The notes beneath the pieces were generated by a model, which was given only the letters and a program-made list of their open reading frames with translations, made no database searches and had not been told where the DNA came from. Shown piece after piece: positions 7,588 through 16,211 of a stretch of DNA of 64,000 bases (its first letter is position 1; every line of letters starts with the position of its first letter). Source of the DNA: an uncultured Collinsella sp. (GTDB lineage Bacteria; Actinomycetota; Coriobacteriia; Coriobacteriales; Coriobacteriaceae); contig CATYVH010000002.1 of assembly GCA_958413765.1 (NCBI GenBank), positions 108,892-172,891 of the forward strand, written 5' to 3'. Made by a program: the position numbers and the translations under genes.

Positions 7588-8670
7588 TTATTTCTCCTCA
7601 ATTAGTTTGTCGACCTCGGCCATAAGCGCGTCGACAATTTGATCCTCAGCTACTTTACCAGTGATCTTGCCATGCGAAAAGAGCAGGCCCTGACCTCGTC
7701 CACAGGCCACGCCTAGGTCGGCGTCGGAAGCCTCGCCGGGGCCATTAACGGCACACCCCATCACGGCGATCGAAAGCGGCGCGGAGTAGTTCTTAAGCCG
7801 CTCGGTGACCTCCTCGGCAATGGGAATCAGGTTAACCTGGCAGCGAGCGCACGTAGGGCACGAGACGATCTCCGGACCACGGCGGCGCAGGCCCAGCGAC
7901 TGCAAAATTCCCCAGGCGACCGGCGGCTCCTCAACCGGATCGGCCGTGAGCGACACACGCATGGTGTCGCCGATGCCTTCGGAAAGCAAGATACCCAAGC
8001 CTACAGAGCTCTTGATGGTGCCTTGAAGCTTGGTCCCCGCCTCCGTCACGCCCAGGTGGAGCGGAACATGCGGTATCTCGCGCGACAGGGCGCGATAGGT
8101 ATCAAGCGTCGTCTGTACGCTATGGGCCTTGGCGGATAGCACGATGTTGGTAAACCCACGGTCCTCAAAGTGCCGCACAAAGCGCTCGCTCGACATCACG
8201 AGCTTCTCGGGCTGCGTAAGCTCGTCGCGCTCGGCAATATCCTGCTCGAGTGAGCCGGCGTTGACACCGATACGAATCGCACAGCCCGCAGCGCCGGCGG
8301 CGTCGATGACGGCATCGACCTTAGCCCAATCGCCGATATTGCCGGGATTAATGCGCAGCTTGGCGGCGCCAGCCTCGACAGCGCCGATGGCGAGCTTATG
8401 GTTAAAGTGAATATCGGCGACGATCGGCACCGGAGACTCGGCACAAACCGTGCGAAAACTCTCGAGCGCAGCCTCGGTGGGCACGCTCACGCGCACGACG
8501 TCGCAACCGGCCTGAGCGAGCGCGCGCACCTGCGCAAGCGTTGCCTGAGCATCGGCGGTATCGGTGCAGGTCATAGACTGGACCACGACCGGAGCGCCAC
8601 CACCGATCTGCACGCCGCCCACATGCACGGGGCGCGTCAACTCGCGAGGCAAAGGATGGGATAAAGACAA
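7588..8670 (-). CDS. ispG: 4-hydroxy-3-methylbut-2-enyl diphosphate synthase (IspG/GcpE)
   Basis: IspG converts MEcPP to HMBPP, the penultimate step of the MEP isoprenoid pathway, using a [4Fe-4S] cluster. The N-terminal TIM barrel starts near PVHVGGVQIGG. The cluster ligands are in CPTCARC near residue 265 and in MGCAVNGPGEA near residue 300. I chose the TTG at 8670 because AGGGG lies 10 nt upstream and the resulting 360 residues fit the family. The longer frame upstream overlaps rseP in another frame and has no homology. It is preceded by rseP (13-nt gap) and translationally linked to proS. Confidence 0.95.
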   Translation of the reverse strand: MSLSHPLPRELTRPVHVGGVQIGGGAPVVVQSMTCTDTADAQATLAQVRALAQAGCDVVRVSVPTEAALESFRTVCAESPVPIVADIHFNHKLAIGAVEAGAAKLRINPGNIGDWAKVDAVIDAAGAAGCAIRIGVNAGSLEQDIAERDELTQPEKLVMSSERFVRHFEDRGFTNIVLSAKAHSVQTTLDTYRALSREIPHVPLHLGVTEAGTKLQGTIKSSVGLGILLSEGIGDTMRVSLTADPVEEPPVAWGILQSLGLRRRGPEIVSCPTCARCQVNLIPIAEEVTERLKNYSAPLSIAVMGCAVNGPGEASDADLGVACGRGQGLLFSHGKITGKVAEDQIVDALMAEVDKLIEEK

Positions 8671-8683
8671 TCCAAACACTCCC

Positions 8684-10045
8684 CTACAGAATAAATCGAA
8701 GGATGTCGGAACGAAGCATATAGACAAACAGCAGTGCAAAGAGCGCGATGCCGACATAGCTGACGATTGTCTGCACTTTGAGCGGCAGCTCGCGGCCCGC
8801 AATCTTTTGAATGATCTCGATGACCAGCTTGCCGCCATCGAGTGGTGGGATGGGCAGCAGGTTCATAAAGCCAAGCGAGAACGAAATGAGGGCGGCAAAG
8901 GAAAGGAACGTGGCAGGGCCGGCAGCAGCGGCCTGTGAGGACATAACGCTAATACCCACGATCGAAGAAGACTGATCGAGAATCTCCATCGTATGCTGCG
9001 GCTGGAGCAGGCGCATCACGCCATCCGCTGTCTGCACGACATAGGAAAACGACAGGCGAGCCGACGTGATGGGGTCTAAACGGACCACCTGCGTAGAGGC
9101 ATACACACCTAGGCGCTCGTCCTCTTTGAGCGCAACCGTGGTCGAATGCTGCTTGCCGTCACGCTCGTACTCGATGGCGATATCGTCCTTACCGGCAGCC
9201 TTGCCGATGGCATCGTAGACATCCATCCAAGTGGAACATGAGACACCGTCAACCGAAAGGATCGCGTCACCGCCCTCGATACCCGCCTTGGCGGCAATAG
9301 ACCCCTCGTCAACCTGACCGATCACGTTGGTATCCATCGGCACGGTGACACCCGCAATGGAATAGATGCTCATAAGGAGCAAAAAACCCGTCAAGATATT
9401 GACGATAATGCCCGCGAGCAGCATAAAGGCGCGCTTGAGAAAGCCTTGGCCAAGATAGGTGTGCGAGCGCTCTTGCGCAAGGAACTCGGCCTCGCCGCAC
9501 GGCAGCTCCCACACATCGCCCTCGGCAGTCGCATGTTCGCGATCGAAACGGCGACCATCAAAGGTGGTATAGCCTGCCTTGTCTCGCGGCAACGACTGAT
9601 ATTTGGTGGGATAGTAGCTCGGCGAGGGCTTCTCCCCTTCCTCATACCAGGGCGCAATGGAGCCCCAGCCCAGCAAAAGGGCGCATGCCTCGAGCACATC
9701 CTCCTCGGAAAGCTCGAGCTCGACAGCAAGGTCGGCCACGGTCACGCGACCATGACGATAGATAGCCGCGAGCACGCGGTCGGCGCACGAAACATCGGTC
9801 GGATCCATACCGCAGATGGCAGCGTAGCCACCCAGCAGCAGCGGGGTCACGCCAAACTTGGTTCCAATGCGACGCGACGTGTAATGGATGTCAAAGCGGA
9901 ACGGCAGACCCAAAAAGAACTCGGTCACACGGACGCCGCAGGCACGCGCCGCCAAAAAGTGGCCGCCCTCGTGCAAAAACACGAGGACGGAAAGCATCAG
10001 CAGGCCCCAAAAGACCGATGAGAGAACGCTCAGAACAGTATCCAT
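8684..10045 (-). CDS. rseP: RseP/RasP-type site-2 zinc metalloprotease with a long cytoplasmic insertion
   Basis: This is a membrane-embedded M50 protease that cleaves transmembrane substrates such as anti-sigma factors. Helix 1 carries the zinc motif HEGGH (residues 25-29). A PDZ domain follows near 245-300, and the third zinc-ligand motif PIPPLDGGK lies near the C-terminus. Unusually, about 110 residues are inserted between GGYAAICGMD (residue ~81) and the second helix (RAFMLLAGIIVNILTG, ~205). Residues ~84-133 of this insert look like a winged helix. I used the ATG at 10045; a TTG at 10060 is an alternative. It lies between dxr and ispG, as in many bacteria. Confidence 0.9.
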   Translation of the reverse strand: MDTVLSVLSSVFWGLLMLSVLVFLHEGGHFLAARACGVRVTEFFLGLPFRFDIHYTSRRIGTKFGVTPLLLGGYAAICGMDPTDVSCADRVLAAIYRHGRVTVADLAVELELSEEDVLEACALLLGWGSIAPWYEEGEKPSPSYYPTKYQSLPRDKAGYTTFDGRRFDREHATAEGDVWELPCGEAEFLAQERSHTYLGQGFLKRAFMLLAGIIVNILTGFLLLMSIYSIAGVTVPMDTNVIGQVDEGSIAAKAGIEGGDAILSVDGVSCSTWMDVYDAIGKAAGKDDIAIEYERDGKQHSTTVALKEDERLGVYASTQVVRLDPITSARLSFSYVVQTADGVMRLLQPQHTMEILDQSSSIVGISVMSSQAAAAGPATFLSFAALISFSLGFMNLLPIPPLDGGKLVIEIIQKIAGRELPLKVQTIVSYVGIALFALLFVYMLRSDILRFIL

Positions 10046-10070
10046 AAAACGAAAAAGCAATCCTTATGGG

Positions 10071-11258
10071 TTAGGAACGGGTTGCGGCGAGCACCTGCGC
10101 AGCCTTTTCACGCGCCCACGCATCGATGTCGCGAAGCTGCTCAAACGAATCGACCACCTGCATATCGTGGGCGTCCATGCAGGATTCCACAATGCGATCG
10201 ATATCGGTAAAGCTGCAGCCATCGTGCAGGAAGGCATCGACGGCGACCTCGTTGGCGGCATTGAGCACGCACGGCATGGTGCCACCCGTCTTGCCGGCAC
10301 GCTCGGCCAGTGCCAGACAGCGGAAGGTATCCATGTCGGCAGCATCAAACGTGAGCTGCCCCAGCTCGCGGAAATCGATACGAGGCGCCGGGGTATCCCA
10401 ACGCTCGGGATACGAGAACGCGAACTGGATGGGAATACGCATGTCGGAAGCACCGAGATGCGCCATCACGGAGCCGTCGGCGAACTCGACCATAGAGTGA
10501 ATCTTGGACTGACGCTGCACGACCACGTTAATGAAATCGAGGTCGCAGTTAAACAGATGCATGGCCTCAATGCGCTCCAGGCCCTTGTTCATGAGGGTGG
10601 CGGAGTCGATGGTGATCTTGGCACCCATGGCCCACGTGGGATGTGCGAGGGCATCGGCACGCGTCACGCGATTGAGCTCGTCACGCGTGCGGCCAAAGAA
10701 CGGACCGCCCGAGCAGGTGAGCCAAATGCAGTGGGCCTCGCGCGGGTTCTCCCCCAGATAGCACTGGTAGATGGCGGAATGCTCAGAGTCGACCGGAATA
10801 AGCTGGCCCGGTTGCGCCAACGGCATAAGCAAGTCGCCACCGACGACGAGGGACTCCTTGTTGGCAAGGGCAAGGCGCTTATTCGAGGTCAAGGCCGCAT
10901 GGCTCGCCTCGAGACCGGCGGCGCCCACAATAGCGACGAGCACGCAGTCGACATCGTCGCGACGCGCGAGCTCGCAAACCGCCTGCGCGCCAACGCCGAG
11001 CTGTGTGCCCTCGGGCAACTCCTGCAGCACGGCGTCATCGCCATGAGCGACATCGGCAACGGCAACCGCCGGAACCGAGAACTCGCGGGCAGCGGCAACG
11101 AGCTCCGAGGTGCTGGAATTAACGGACAGCGCCGTCACCTGCAGGCGATCGGCATGCTGGCGGCACACATCGAGCGCCTGGGTGCCGATAGAGCCCGTAC
11201 AACCCAGGATGGCAACGCGAAGGCGTCCATCGGGGCCATACGTCGTCTGGAAGGACAT
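10071..11258 (-). CDS. dxr: 1-deoxy-D-xylulose 5-phosphate reductoisomerase
   Basis: Dxr converts DXP to MEP using NADPH and a divalent metal, the second step of the MEP pathway. The NADPH-binding motif ILGCTGSIGTQALDV is near residue 13. LANKESLVVGG (about 110-120), the metal site in PVDSEHSAIYQC, and SGGPFFGR are all present. The start is the ATG overlapping the cdsA stop by one base (TAATG), with GGAGG upstream. This removes 15 non-homologous residues from the longest frame and leaves 395, the usual size. Confidence 0.96.
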   Translation of the reverse strand: MSFQTTYGPDGRLRVAILGCTGSIGTQALDVCRQHADRLQVTALSVNSSTSELVAAAREFSVPAVAVADVAHGDDAVLQELPEGTQLGVGAQAVCELARRDDVDCVLVAIVGAAGLEASHAALTSNKRLALANKESLVVGGDLLMPLAQPGQLIPVDSEHSAIYQCYLGENPREAHCIWLTCSGGPFFGRTRDELNRVTRADALAHPTWAMGAKITIDSATLMNKGLERIEAMHLFNCDLDFINVVVQRQSKIHSMVEFADGSVMAHLGASDMRIPIQFAFSYPERWDTPAPRIDFRELGQLTFDAADMDTFRCLALAERAGKTGGTMPCVLNAANEVAVDAFLHDGCSFTDIDRIVESCMDAHDMQVVDSFEQLRDIDAWAREKAAQVLAATRS

Positions 11259-12172
11259 TACAGCACGCCTCCGATCATCAGCAACAGCTGTGCGGTGATG
11301 CAACCGAAGATAAGCGAATCGCTACGATCGAGCATTCCGCCGTGGCCCGGGATAAGGTTGCCGGAATCCTTGACGCCCACACCGCGCTTGATGCGCGACT
11401 CGATAAGGTCGCCGATAACGCCCAGAATGGACACGACCACGCCGCACAGCAGCGCATAGGGCAGGCTGAGCTTGTAGAAGTGCGTCGCCCACAGGATGAG
11501 CCAAATCAAAACCGAGCCCAAGATGCCGCCGGCAAACCCCTCCCAGCTCTTTTTGGGGGAGATCTTGGGAACCATCTTGTGCTTGCCGATACGGCTGCCC
11601 ACGATGTAGGCAAACGAATCGGAGACCCAAAGGGACGCGCAAACGCCCACTGAAAGCAGGGCGCCGGCAAAACCGGGCACGGCATCGCGCAGCAGCACGA
11701 TAGCCGACAGCATAAAGCCAGTGTAGATGGGACCCATGAGCGTCACGGCCACATCAGAGATGCGGGTACGCGGCGACCAGACATACCAAATGCCCACAGC
11801 GAGTATCAAGGCAAAAAGCAGGGCATTCAGCAACATCGAATCGCCCAACGCCGACAGCGGAAAGAGTACGGCGGCAGCGATACCCATGCGCTCGTTAGCC
11901 ATCTTGCCATCGAGCCTTGTCATACGGAAAAACTCATAGCAGCACAGACCGCTCATGACAGAAACAAAGATGGCCGTGGGCACGATACCCAAAACCAGGC
12001 ACAGGATAAAGACAACGGCGTAGACGATACCGGCGGCGGCACGGGTAATAAAGCCCGCCAGCCACGAACCGGTGCCGCTCTTCGCTGCAGGCGCTCCCGC
12101 AGTGGCAGCCTTGCGCGCAGGCGCCGCGGAAACTGGCGTCTTGGGAGCAGATGCCTTGGGACGATCGGACAC
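11258..12172 (-). CDS. cdsA: Phosphatidate cytidylyltransferase (CDP-diglyceride synthase)
   Basis: CdsA makes CDP-diacylglycerol from phosphatidic acid and CTP in the membrane. Several hydrophobic helices follow a soluble N-terminal tail of about 40 Ala/Pro/Lys-rich residues that is not part of the family core. The signature region near the C-terminus (SRIKRGVGVKDSGNLIPGHG followed by GMLDRSDS) is intact. The start is an ATG 2 nt after the uppS stop, so the pair is tightly coupled. At 304 residues it is slightly longer than average because of the tail. Confidence 0.95.
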   Translation of the reverse strand: MSDRPKASAPKTPVSAAPARKAATAGAPAAKSGTGSWLAGFITRAAAGIVYAVVFILCLVLGIVPTAIFVSVMSGLCCYEFFRMTRLDGKMANERMGIAAAVLFPLSALGDSMLLNALLFALILAVGIWYVWSPRTRISDVAVTLMGPIYTGFMLSAIVLLRDAVPGFAGALLSVGVCASLWVSDSFAYIVGSRIGKHKMVPKISPKKSWEGFAGGILGSVLIWLILWATHFYKLSLPYALLCGVVVSILGVIGDLIESRIKRGVGVKDSGNLIPGHGGMLDRSDSLIFGCITAQLLLMIGGVL

Positions 12173-12174
12173 GA

Positions 12175-12969
12175 TTAAGCCTCCTCGGTCTTGCTCAGTC
12201 CACCAAACCTACGGTCACGGCCCTGATAGGCCAAAATGGCGTCGACAAGGCCCCAACGATCAAAGTCGGGCCAATAGGTATCGGTGACGTAGAATTCGGA
12301 ATAAGCCACCTGCCACAGCAGATAGTTCGAAAGGCGCAGCTCACCAGAGGTGCGAATCACAAGTTCGGGATCGGGAAGACCGGCGGTATAGAGGTGGGAA
12401 GCCACCATGTCGTCATCAATTGCGGCAGGATCGATCTTACCGGCGGCAGCGTCGGATGCGATCTGACGGACAGCGCGGGTAATCTCGGCACGCGCGCCGT
12501 AGTTGACGGCAAGCGCCAGCGTCATACCGGTGTGATCGGCGCACTCGGCAAGACCGCGCTCAAAAACGTCGCGAGTCTTCTTGGGCAGCGCGGAAATGTC
12601 ACCCAAAAAGACTACGCGCACATTTTCGCGCTTCAGAAGCGGCAGCTCGTCGATAAACGTCTTGGCAAACAGGTGCATCAGAACGTTGACTTCGTGCTGC
12701 GGTCGATTCCAGTTTTCGGTCGAAAATGCATAGGCCGAAAGCACGTCGACGCCCAGGCGCACGCAGGCGGTAATGATCTCGCGCAGCGAGACGATACCCG
12801 CCTTGTGGCCCTCGGTGCGTGCAAGACCGCGCGACGTGGCCCAACGACCGTTGCCGTCCATGATGCACGAGATATGGTGCGGAATGTTATTGAGGTCAAG
12901 GTCGGAAAAACCGACGCCCGCAGGGGCGTCGGCAAAGTACTCGACCAGTTTATGCTCGTCGTATTGCAC
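12175..12969 (-). CDS. uppS: Isoprenyl transferase (undecaprenyl diphosphate synthase family)
   Basis: This cis-prenyltransferase elongates FPP with IPP to make the lipid carrier for cell-wall precursors. The catalytic Asp is in CIMDGNGRWATSRG near residue 37. RTSGELRLSNYLLWQ and AYSEFYVTDTYWPDF near the C-terminus are the other conserved regions. The start is GTG 1 nt after the frr stop, with GGAG in the frr 3' end. It sits in the common frr-uppS-cdsA-dxr-rseP order, so membrane carrier and isoprenoid supply are co-transcribed. Confidence 0.95.
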   Translation of the reverse strand: MQYDEHKLVEYFADAPAGVGFSDLDLNNIPHHISCIMDGNGRWATSRGLARTEGHKAGIVSLREIITACVRLGVDVLSAYAFSTENWNRPQHEVNVLMHLFAKTFIDELPLLKRENVRVVFLGDISALPKKTRDVFERGLAECADHTGMTLALAVNYGARAEITRAVRQIASDAAAGKIDPAAIDDDMVASHLYTAGLPDPELVIRTSGELRLSNYLLWQVAYSEFYVTDTYWPDFDRWGLVDAILAYQGRDRRFGGLSKTEEA

Positions 12970-12970
12970 C

Positions 12971-13507
12971 TTAGATCTCCATGACCTCGGCTTCTTTTTC
13001 CTTCAGAAGCTCCTCGACCTTGGCGACATATTCATCGGTATGCTTCTGGACCTTGGCCTGCTCGCGACGTACGTCGTCCTCGGTGAGCTCCTCATCGCGC
13101 TCGAGCTTGTTGTTGAAGTCGCGACGGATGTTACGGATAGACACCTTGGCCTGCTCGGCGTACTCGCGGCACTCCTTGACGAGCTCGCGACGGCGCTCCT
13201 CGGTGGGAGCCGGGAACGGCAGACGAACGACGGTGCCATCGGAGTTGGGGGTAATACCCAGATCGGAAGCGCCGATGGCCTTGACGATAGCGTTGATGAG
13301 AGCCTTGTCCCACGGCTCGATGAGCAGCATGTGAGCCTCGGGGGTCTTGACGGCGGCAACCTGCGTGACCGGCGTGGGGACACCGTAATAATCGACGGTG
13401 ATGTCGGACAGAATGTTGGCGTTGGCGCGACCGGTACGGACCTTGGAGAAGTTATGCTTGAGGGACTCGAGCGACTTGTCCATATGGGCGGTGATGTTCT
13501 CTGCCAT
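12971..13507 (-). CDS. frr: Ribosome recycling factor
   Basis: RRF splits post-termination ribosomes together with EF-G. At 178 residues it has the normal size and the three-helix-bundle sequence. MDKSLESLKHNFSKVRTGRAN lies at the N-terminus, followed by YYGVPTPVTQVAAVKTPEAHML, and the C-terminal helix is highly charged. The ATG start follows AGGAGG in the pyrH stop region (2-nt gap). It is the second gene of the pyrH operon. Confidence 0.97.
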   Translation of the reverse strand: MAENITAHMDKSLESLKHNFSKVRTGRANANILSDITVDYYGVPTPVTQVAAVKTPEAHMLLIEPWDKALINAIVKAIGASDLGITPNSDGTVVRLPFPAPTEERRRELVKECREYAEQAKVSIRNIRRDFNNKLERDEELTEDDVRREQAKVQKHTDEYVAKVEELLKEKEAEVMEI

Positions 13508-13509
13508 GC

Positions 13510-14232
13510 TTAATCCTCCTGATAGACGAGCGTGCCGACGGGCTCACCCGCGAGCGCGCGTTTGACGGTGTCCTCGCCATCGATGTTGAGGACCAAAATA
13601 GGCATACGGTTATCCTGGCACAGGGCCGTAGCTGTGGAATCCATAACCTGCAGGCCGCGAACGAGAACCTCGTGATAAGTAATCTTGTCAAAACGGACGG
13701 CATCGGCGCACTTGACGGGATCCTTGTCGTAGATGCCGTCAACCTTGGTGGCTTTAATCAGAATCTCGGCGCCGATCTCGCACGCACGAAGAGCCGCGGC
13801 GGTGTCGGTCGTAAAGTACGGATTACCCGAACCGGCGGCAAAAATAACAACGTTGCCCTTGGAAAGGTGGTTGATAGCGCGACGGCGAATATAGGGCTCG
13901 CAGATCTCGTTCATCTGGATAGCGCTCATCACGCGGCAGGGAACATCGTTATGCTCGAAGGCATCCTGCAGGGCGAGCGCGTTCATAACGGTTGCCAGCA
14001 TGCCCATGTAGTCGGCCTGAGCACGCTCCATGCCACCGGCAGCGCCTGCCATGCCGCGGAAAATATTGCCGCCGCCGACAACGACGCCGACCTCATGGCC
14101 AACGGCGAGCAGCTCCTTGACCTGCTTGGCAAGATGGTCGGTAACCTTGGGGTCAATGCCATATTGGCCGTCGCCCATCAGTGCTTCGCCGGAAAGCTTA
14201 AGAAGCACGCGTTTATATCGGATGTCGGACAA
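13510..14232 (-). CDS. pyrH: Uridylate kinase
   Basis: PyrH phosphorylates UMP to UDP. It is a hexameric amino-acid-kinase-fold enzyme, unrelated to eukaryotic UMP kinases. Visible motifs are KLSGEALMG at residue 13, VVVGGGNIFRG near 52, and ATKVDGIYDKDP near 165. The TTG start is well supported by AGGAGG 6 nt upstream. First gene of the long operon, with its own extended -10 promoter after the tsf terminator. Confidence 0.97.
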   Translation of the reverse strand: MSDIRYKRVLLKLSGEALMGDGQYGIDPKVTDHLAKQVKELLAVGHEVGVVVGGGNIFRGMAGAAGGMERAQADYMGMLATVMNALALQDAFEHNDVPCRVMSAIQMNEICEPYIRRRAINHLSKGNVVIFAAGSGNPYFTTDTAAALRACEIGAEILIKATKVDGIYDKDPVKCADAVRFDKITYHEVLVRGLQVMDSTATALCQDNRMPILVLNIDGEDTVKRALAGEPVGTLVYQED

Positions 14233-14261
14233 AGCGATCCTCCTTTAATTAGACTCTCAAT

Positions 14262-14270
14262 ATGATATCA
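14262..14270 (-). promoter_or_regulatory. Extended -10 promoter for the pyrH operon
   Basis: TGATATCAT on the minus strand lies 30 nt before the pyrH start and just after the tsf terminator. No good -35 is visible. Confidence 0.5.
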
Positions 14271-14291
14271 AAGGCTCTGATAAGAGCCATG

Positions 14292-14325
14292 AAAAAGCAG
14301 GCTGTGAGTAAAACCCACAGCCTGC
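14292..14325 (-). terminator. Intrinsic terminator of rpsB-tsf
   Basis: A perfect 10-bp stem (GCAGGCTGTG / CACAGCCTGC) is followed by TTTTT on the minus strand, 24 nt after the tsf stop. Confidence 0.93.
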
Positions 14326-14348
14326 TCATTACAGCTACAAGAGCTTAT

Positions 14349-15218
14349 TTACTCGCCACGGACCAGACGGTCAAAGGCAACGACGGTAATGGTGTCGCCG
14401 AGCTCCTTGGAGACCTGCTCAGCGTACTTCTTGATGGTGAGGGAGCTGTCCTTGATGAACTCCTGCTCGGTGAGCACGGACTGCTTGTAGAACTTCTCCA
14501 GACGACCAACAGCCATCTTCTCCTGGATAGCCTCGGGCTTGCCGGACTCGGCAGCCTGGGCCATGTAGATCTGCTTCTCGTGCTCGACGGTCTCGGCCGG
14601 AACCTTATCGCGGGTGGCGCAGATCGGTGCGACGGCGGCAACCTGAAGGGCAACGTCGTGAGCGAAGGTCTTGAAGGACTCAGCCTGAGCGGTCTCGGCC
14701 TTCTCGAAAGCAAACTCGACGAGGACGCCGATCTTACCACCCATGTGGATGTAAGAAGCGAGCGCGCCGTTCTCGGCCTTGCGGGCAGCGAAGCGGGAGA
14801 TCTTCATGTTCTCGCCCATGATGTGAATCATCTCGGTGAGCTCGGAGGAAACGGTCTCCTCGCCCATCGGCTTCTCGAGCAGAGCGTCGACGTCAGCAGG
14901 CTCGGTGGTAGCGACAACCTCAGCGACCTTAGAAGCAAAGCCGGTGAACTTGGCGTTGGAGCCAACGAAGTCGGTCTCGCAGGAGAGCTCGAGCAGAGCG
15001 CCGGTCTTGCCATCCTCGGAGACGAACGCGGCGACAGCGCCCTCGTTGGTCTCACGGCCAGCCTTCTTGGCAGCCTTGGCGAGGCCGTTCTTACGCAGAA
15101 CGTCGACAGCGGCGTCCATGTCGCCGTCAGCCTCAACGAGAGCCTTCTTGCACTCCATCATCGGGGAGTCGGTCATCTCGCGGAGCTGCTTGACCATAGC
15201 GGCGGTAATCTGGGCCAT
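14349..15218 (-). CDS. tsf: Translation elongation factor Ts
   Basis: EF-Ts is the nucleotide exchange factor for EF-Tu. The N-terminal UBA-like region (MVKQLREMTDSPMMECKKAL) and TDFV contact motif (ETDFVGSNAKF, about residue 82) are present, followed by the two core subdomains. I used the ATG at 15218 (MAQITAAMV), which has AAAGGA 6 nt upstream. The five extra residues in the longer frame are not conserved. It follows rpsB in the universal rpsB-tsf pair. Confidence 0.97.
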   Translation of the reverse strand: MAQITAAMVKQLREMTDSPMMECKKALVEADGDMDAAVDVLRKNGLAKAAKKAGRETNEGAVAAFVSEDGKTGALLELSCETDFVGSNAKFTGFASKVAEVVATTEPADVDALLEKPMGEETVSSELTEMIHIMGENMKISRFAARKAENGALASYIHMGGKIGVLVEFAFEKAETAQAESFKTFAHDVALQVAAVAPICATRDKVPAETVEHEKQIYMAQAAESGKPEAIQEKMAVGRLEKFYKQSVLTEQEFIKDSSLTIKKYAEQVSKELGDTITVVAFDRLVRGE

Positions 15219-15263
15219 TGTGGTTCCTTTCAAAGAGATGAAAAAGAATTAACTAAGACTGAT

Positions 15264-15992
15264 TTACTCGGCCTTGGGCTCAGCGGCCATCTCGGCCTCG
15301 GAGACCTGCTCCTTACCGGAGCCAGCGAGGCAGGCGTCAGCCATGAGCTCGCACATAAGGGTGACAGCGGAGATAGCGTCATCGTTGCAGGGGATGCCGT
15401 ACTCGACCTCGTCGGGATCGGAGTTGGTGTCGATCAGAGCGACGACGGGGATGTTCAGGCGCTGAGCCTCCTTGATGGCGTTCTCCTCGCGCTTAGTGTC
15501 GATGACGAAGAGAGCCTGGGGCAGACCCTTCATGTCGCGGGCGCCACCGAGGTTGGTCTGGAGCTTGGTGAGCTCCTTGCCGAGCACAGCCTGCTCCTTC
15601 TTGGGGAGCACTGCCATGCGGCCGTCCTCGACCATGGCCTCGAGCTCCTCCATGCGGTTGATGCGGGAGCGGATGGTGACGAAGTTGGTCAGCATACCGC
15701 CGAGCCAACGCTGGTTGATGTAGGGCATATTAGCGCGCTCAGCAGCGTTCTTGACGGCCTCCTGAGCCTGCTTCTTGGTGCCGACGAACAGCACGTTGCC
15801 ACCCTTGGCGACGTTCTTGACGAAGGTGTAGGCCTGGTCGGCGTCGAGGATGGTCTGCTTGAGGTCGAGGATGTAGATGCCGTTGCGCTCACCGAAGATG
15901 AACGGCTTCATCTTGGGGTTCCAGCGACGGGTCTGGTGACCGAAGTGGCAGCCGGCCTCGAGCAGGGTGCGGATATTAATCTTGGTAGCCAT
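15264..15992 (-). CDS. rpsB: 30S ribosomal protein S2
   Basis: S2 is a small-subunit protein of 242 residues. The conserved N-terminus ATKINIRTLLEAGCHFGHQ and the segments RWNPKMKPFIFGERNGIYI and PVVALIDTNSDPDEVEYGIP are present, with a short Ala/Glu-rich C-terminal extension. The ATG start has AGGAGG. It is preceded by a leader of about 130 nt and a near-consensus promoter. S2 represses its own mRNA in several bacteria, so the long leader may be the target, but this is inferred. Confidence 0.97.
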   Translation of the reverse strand: MATKINIRTLLEAGCHFGHQTRRWNPKMKPFIFGERNGIYILDLKQTILDADQAYTFVKNVAKGGNVLFVGTKKQAQEAVKNAAERANMPYINQRWLGGMLTNFVTIRSRINRMEELEAMVEDGRMAVLPKKEQAVLGKELTKLQTNLGGARDMKGLPQALFVIDTKREENAIKEAQRLNIPVVALIDTNSDPDEVEYGIPCNDDAISAVTLMCELMADACLAGSGKEQVSEAEMAAEPKAE

Positions 15993-16133
15993 GTTAAACC
16001 TCCTGTGGTTTGCCTCCGCGCGGGGTCATCCTCCAAAACCAACCCGGACATGTGCTACCAAAGCCCGGGCACCACGGTATGAAGTAGCCGCGCGTGCGTG
16101 ATAAAAACATGTTGCCGTGAAGCAACCCGATGA

Positions 16134-16162
16134 ATGATAGCAGGAATGCATCTTCGTGCCAA
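16134..16162 (-). promoter_or_regulatory. Promoter of rpsB-tsf
   Basis: On the minus strand TTGGCA (16157-16162), a 17-nt spacer and TATCAT (16134-16139) with an upstream TGC extension form one of the best promoters in the window. It lies about 140 nt before rpsB. The leader contains a GTTGC/GGCAAC hairpin near 16112-16128. Confidence 0.8.
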
Positions 16163-16211
16163 CCCGCAATCAAAACCACACACCTGAGTGCGGCGCGGGA
16201 CGTCCCAGCCA

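Noticed and set aside
8671..8838. N-terminal extension of ispG overlapping rseP
   Set aside because: The added residues are Ser/Arg/Cys-rich with no homology and lie in another frame over the conserved rseP C-terminus. The TTG at 8670 has a good ribosome-binding site.
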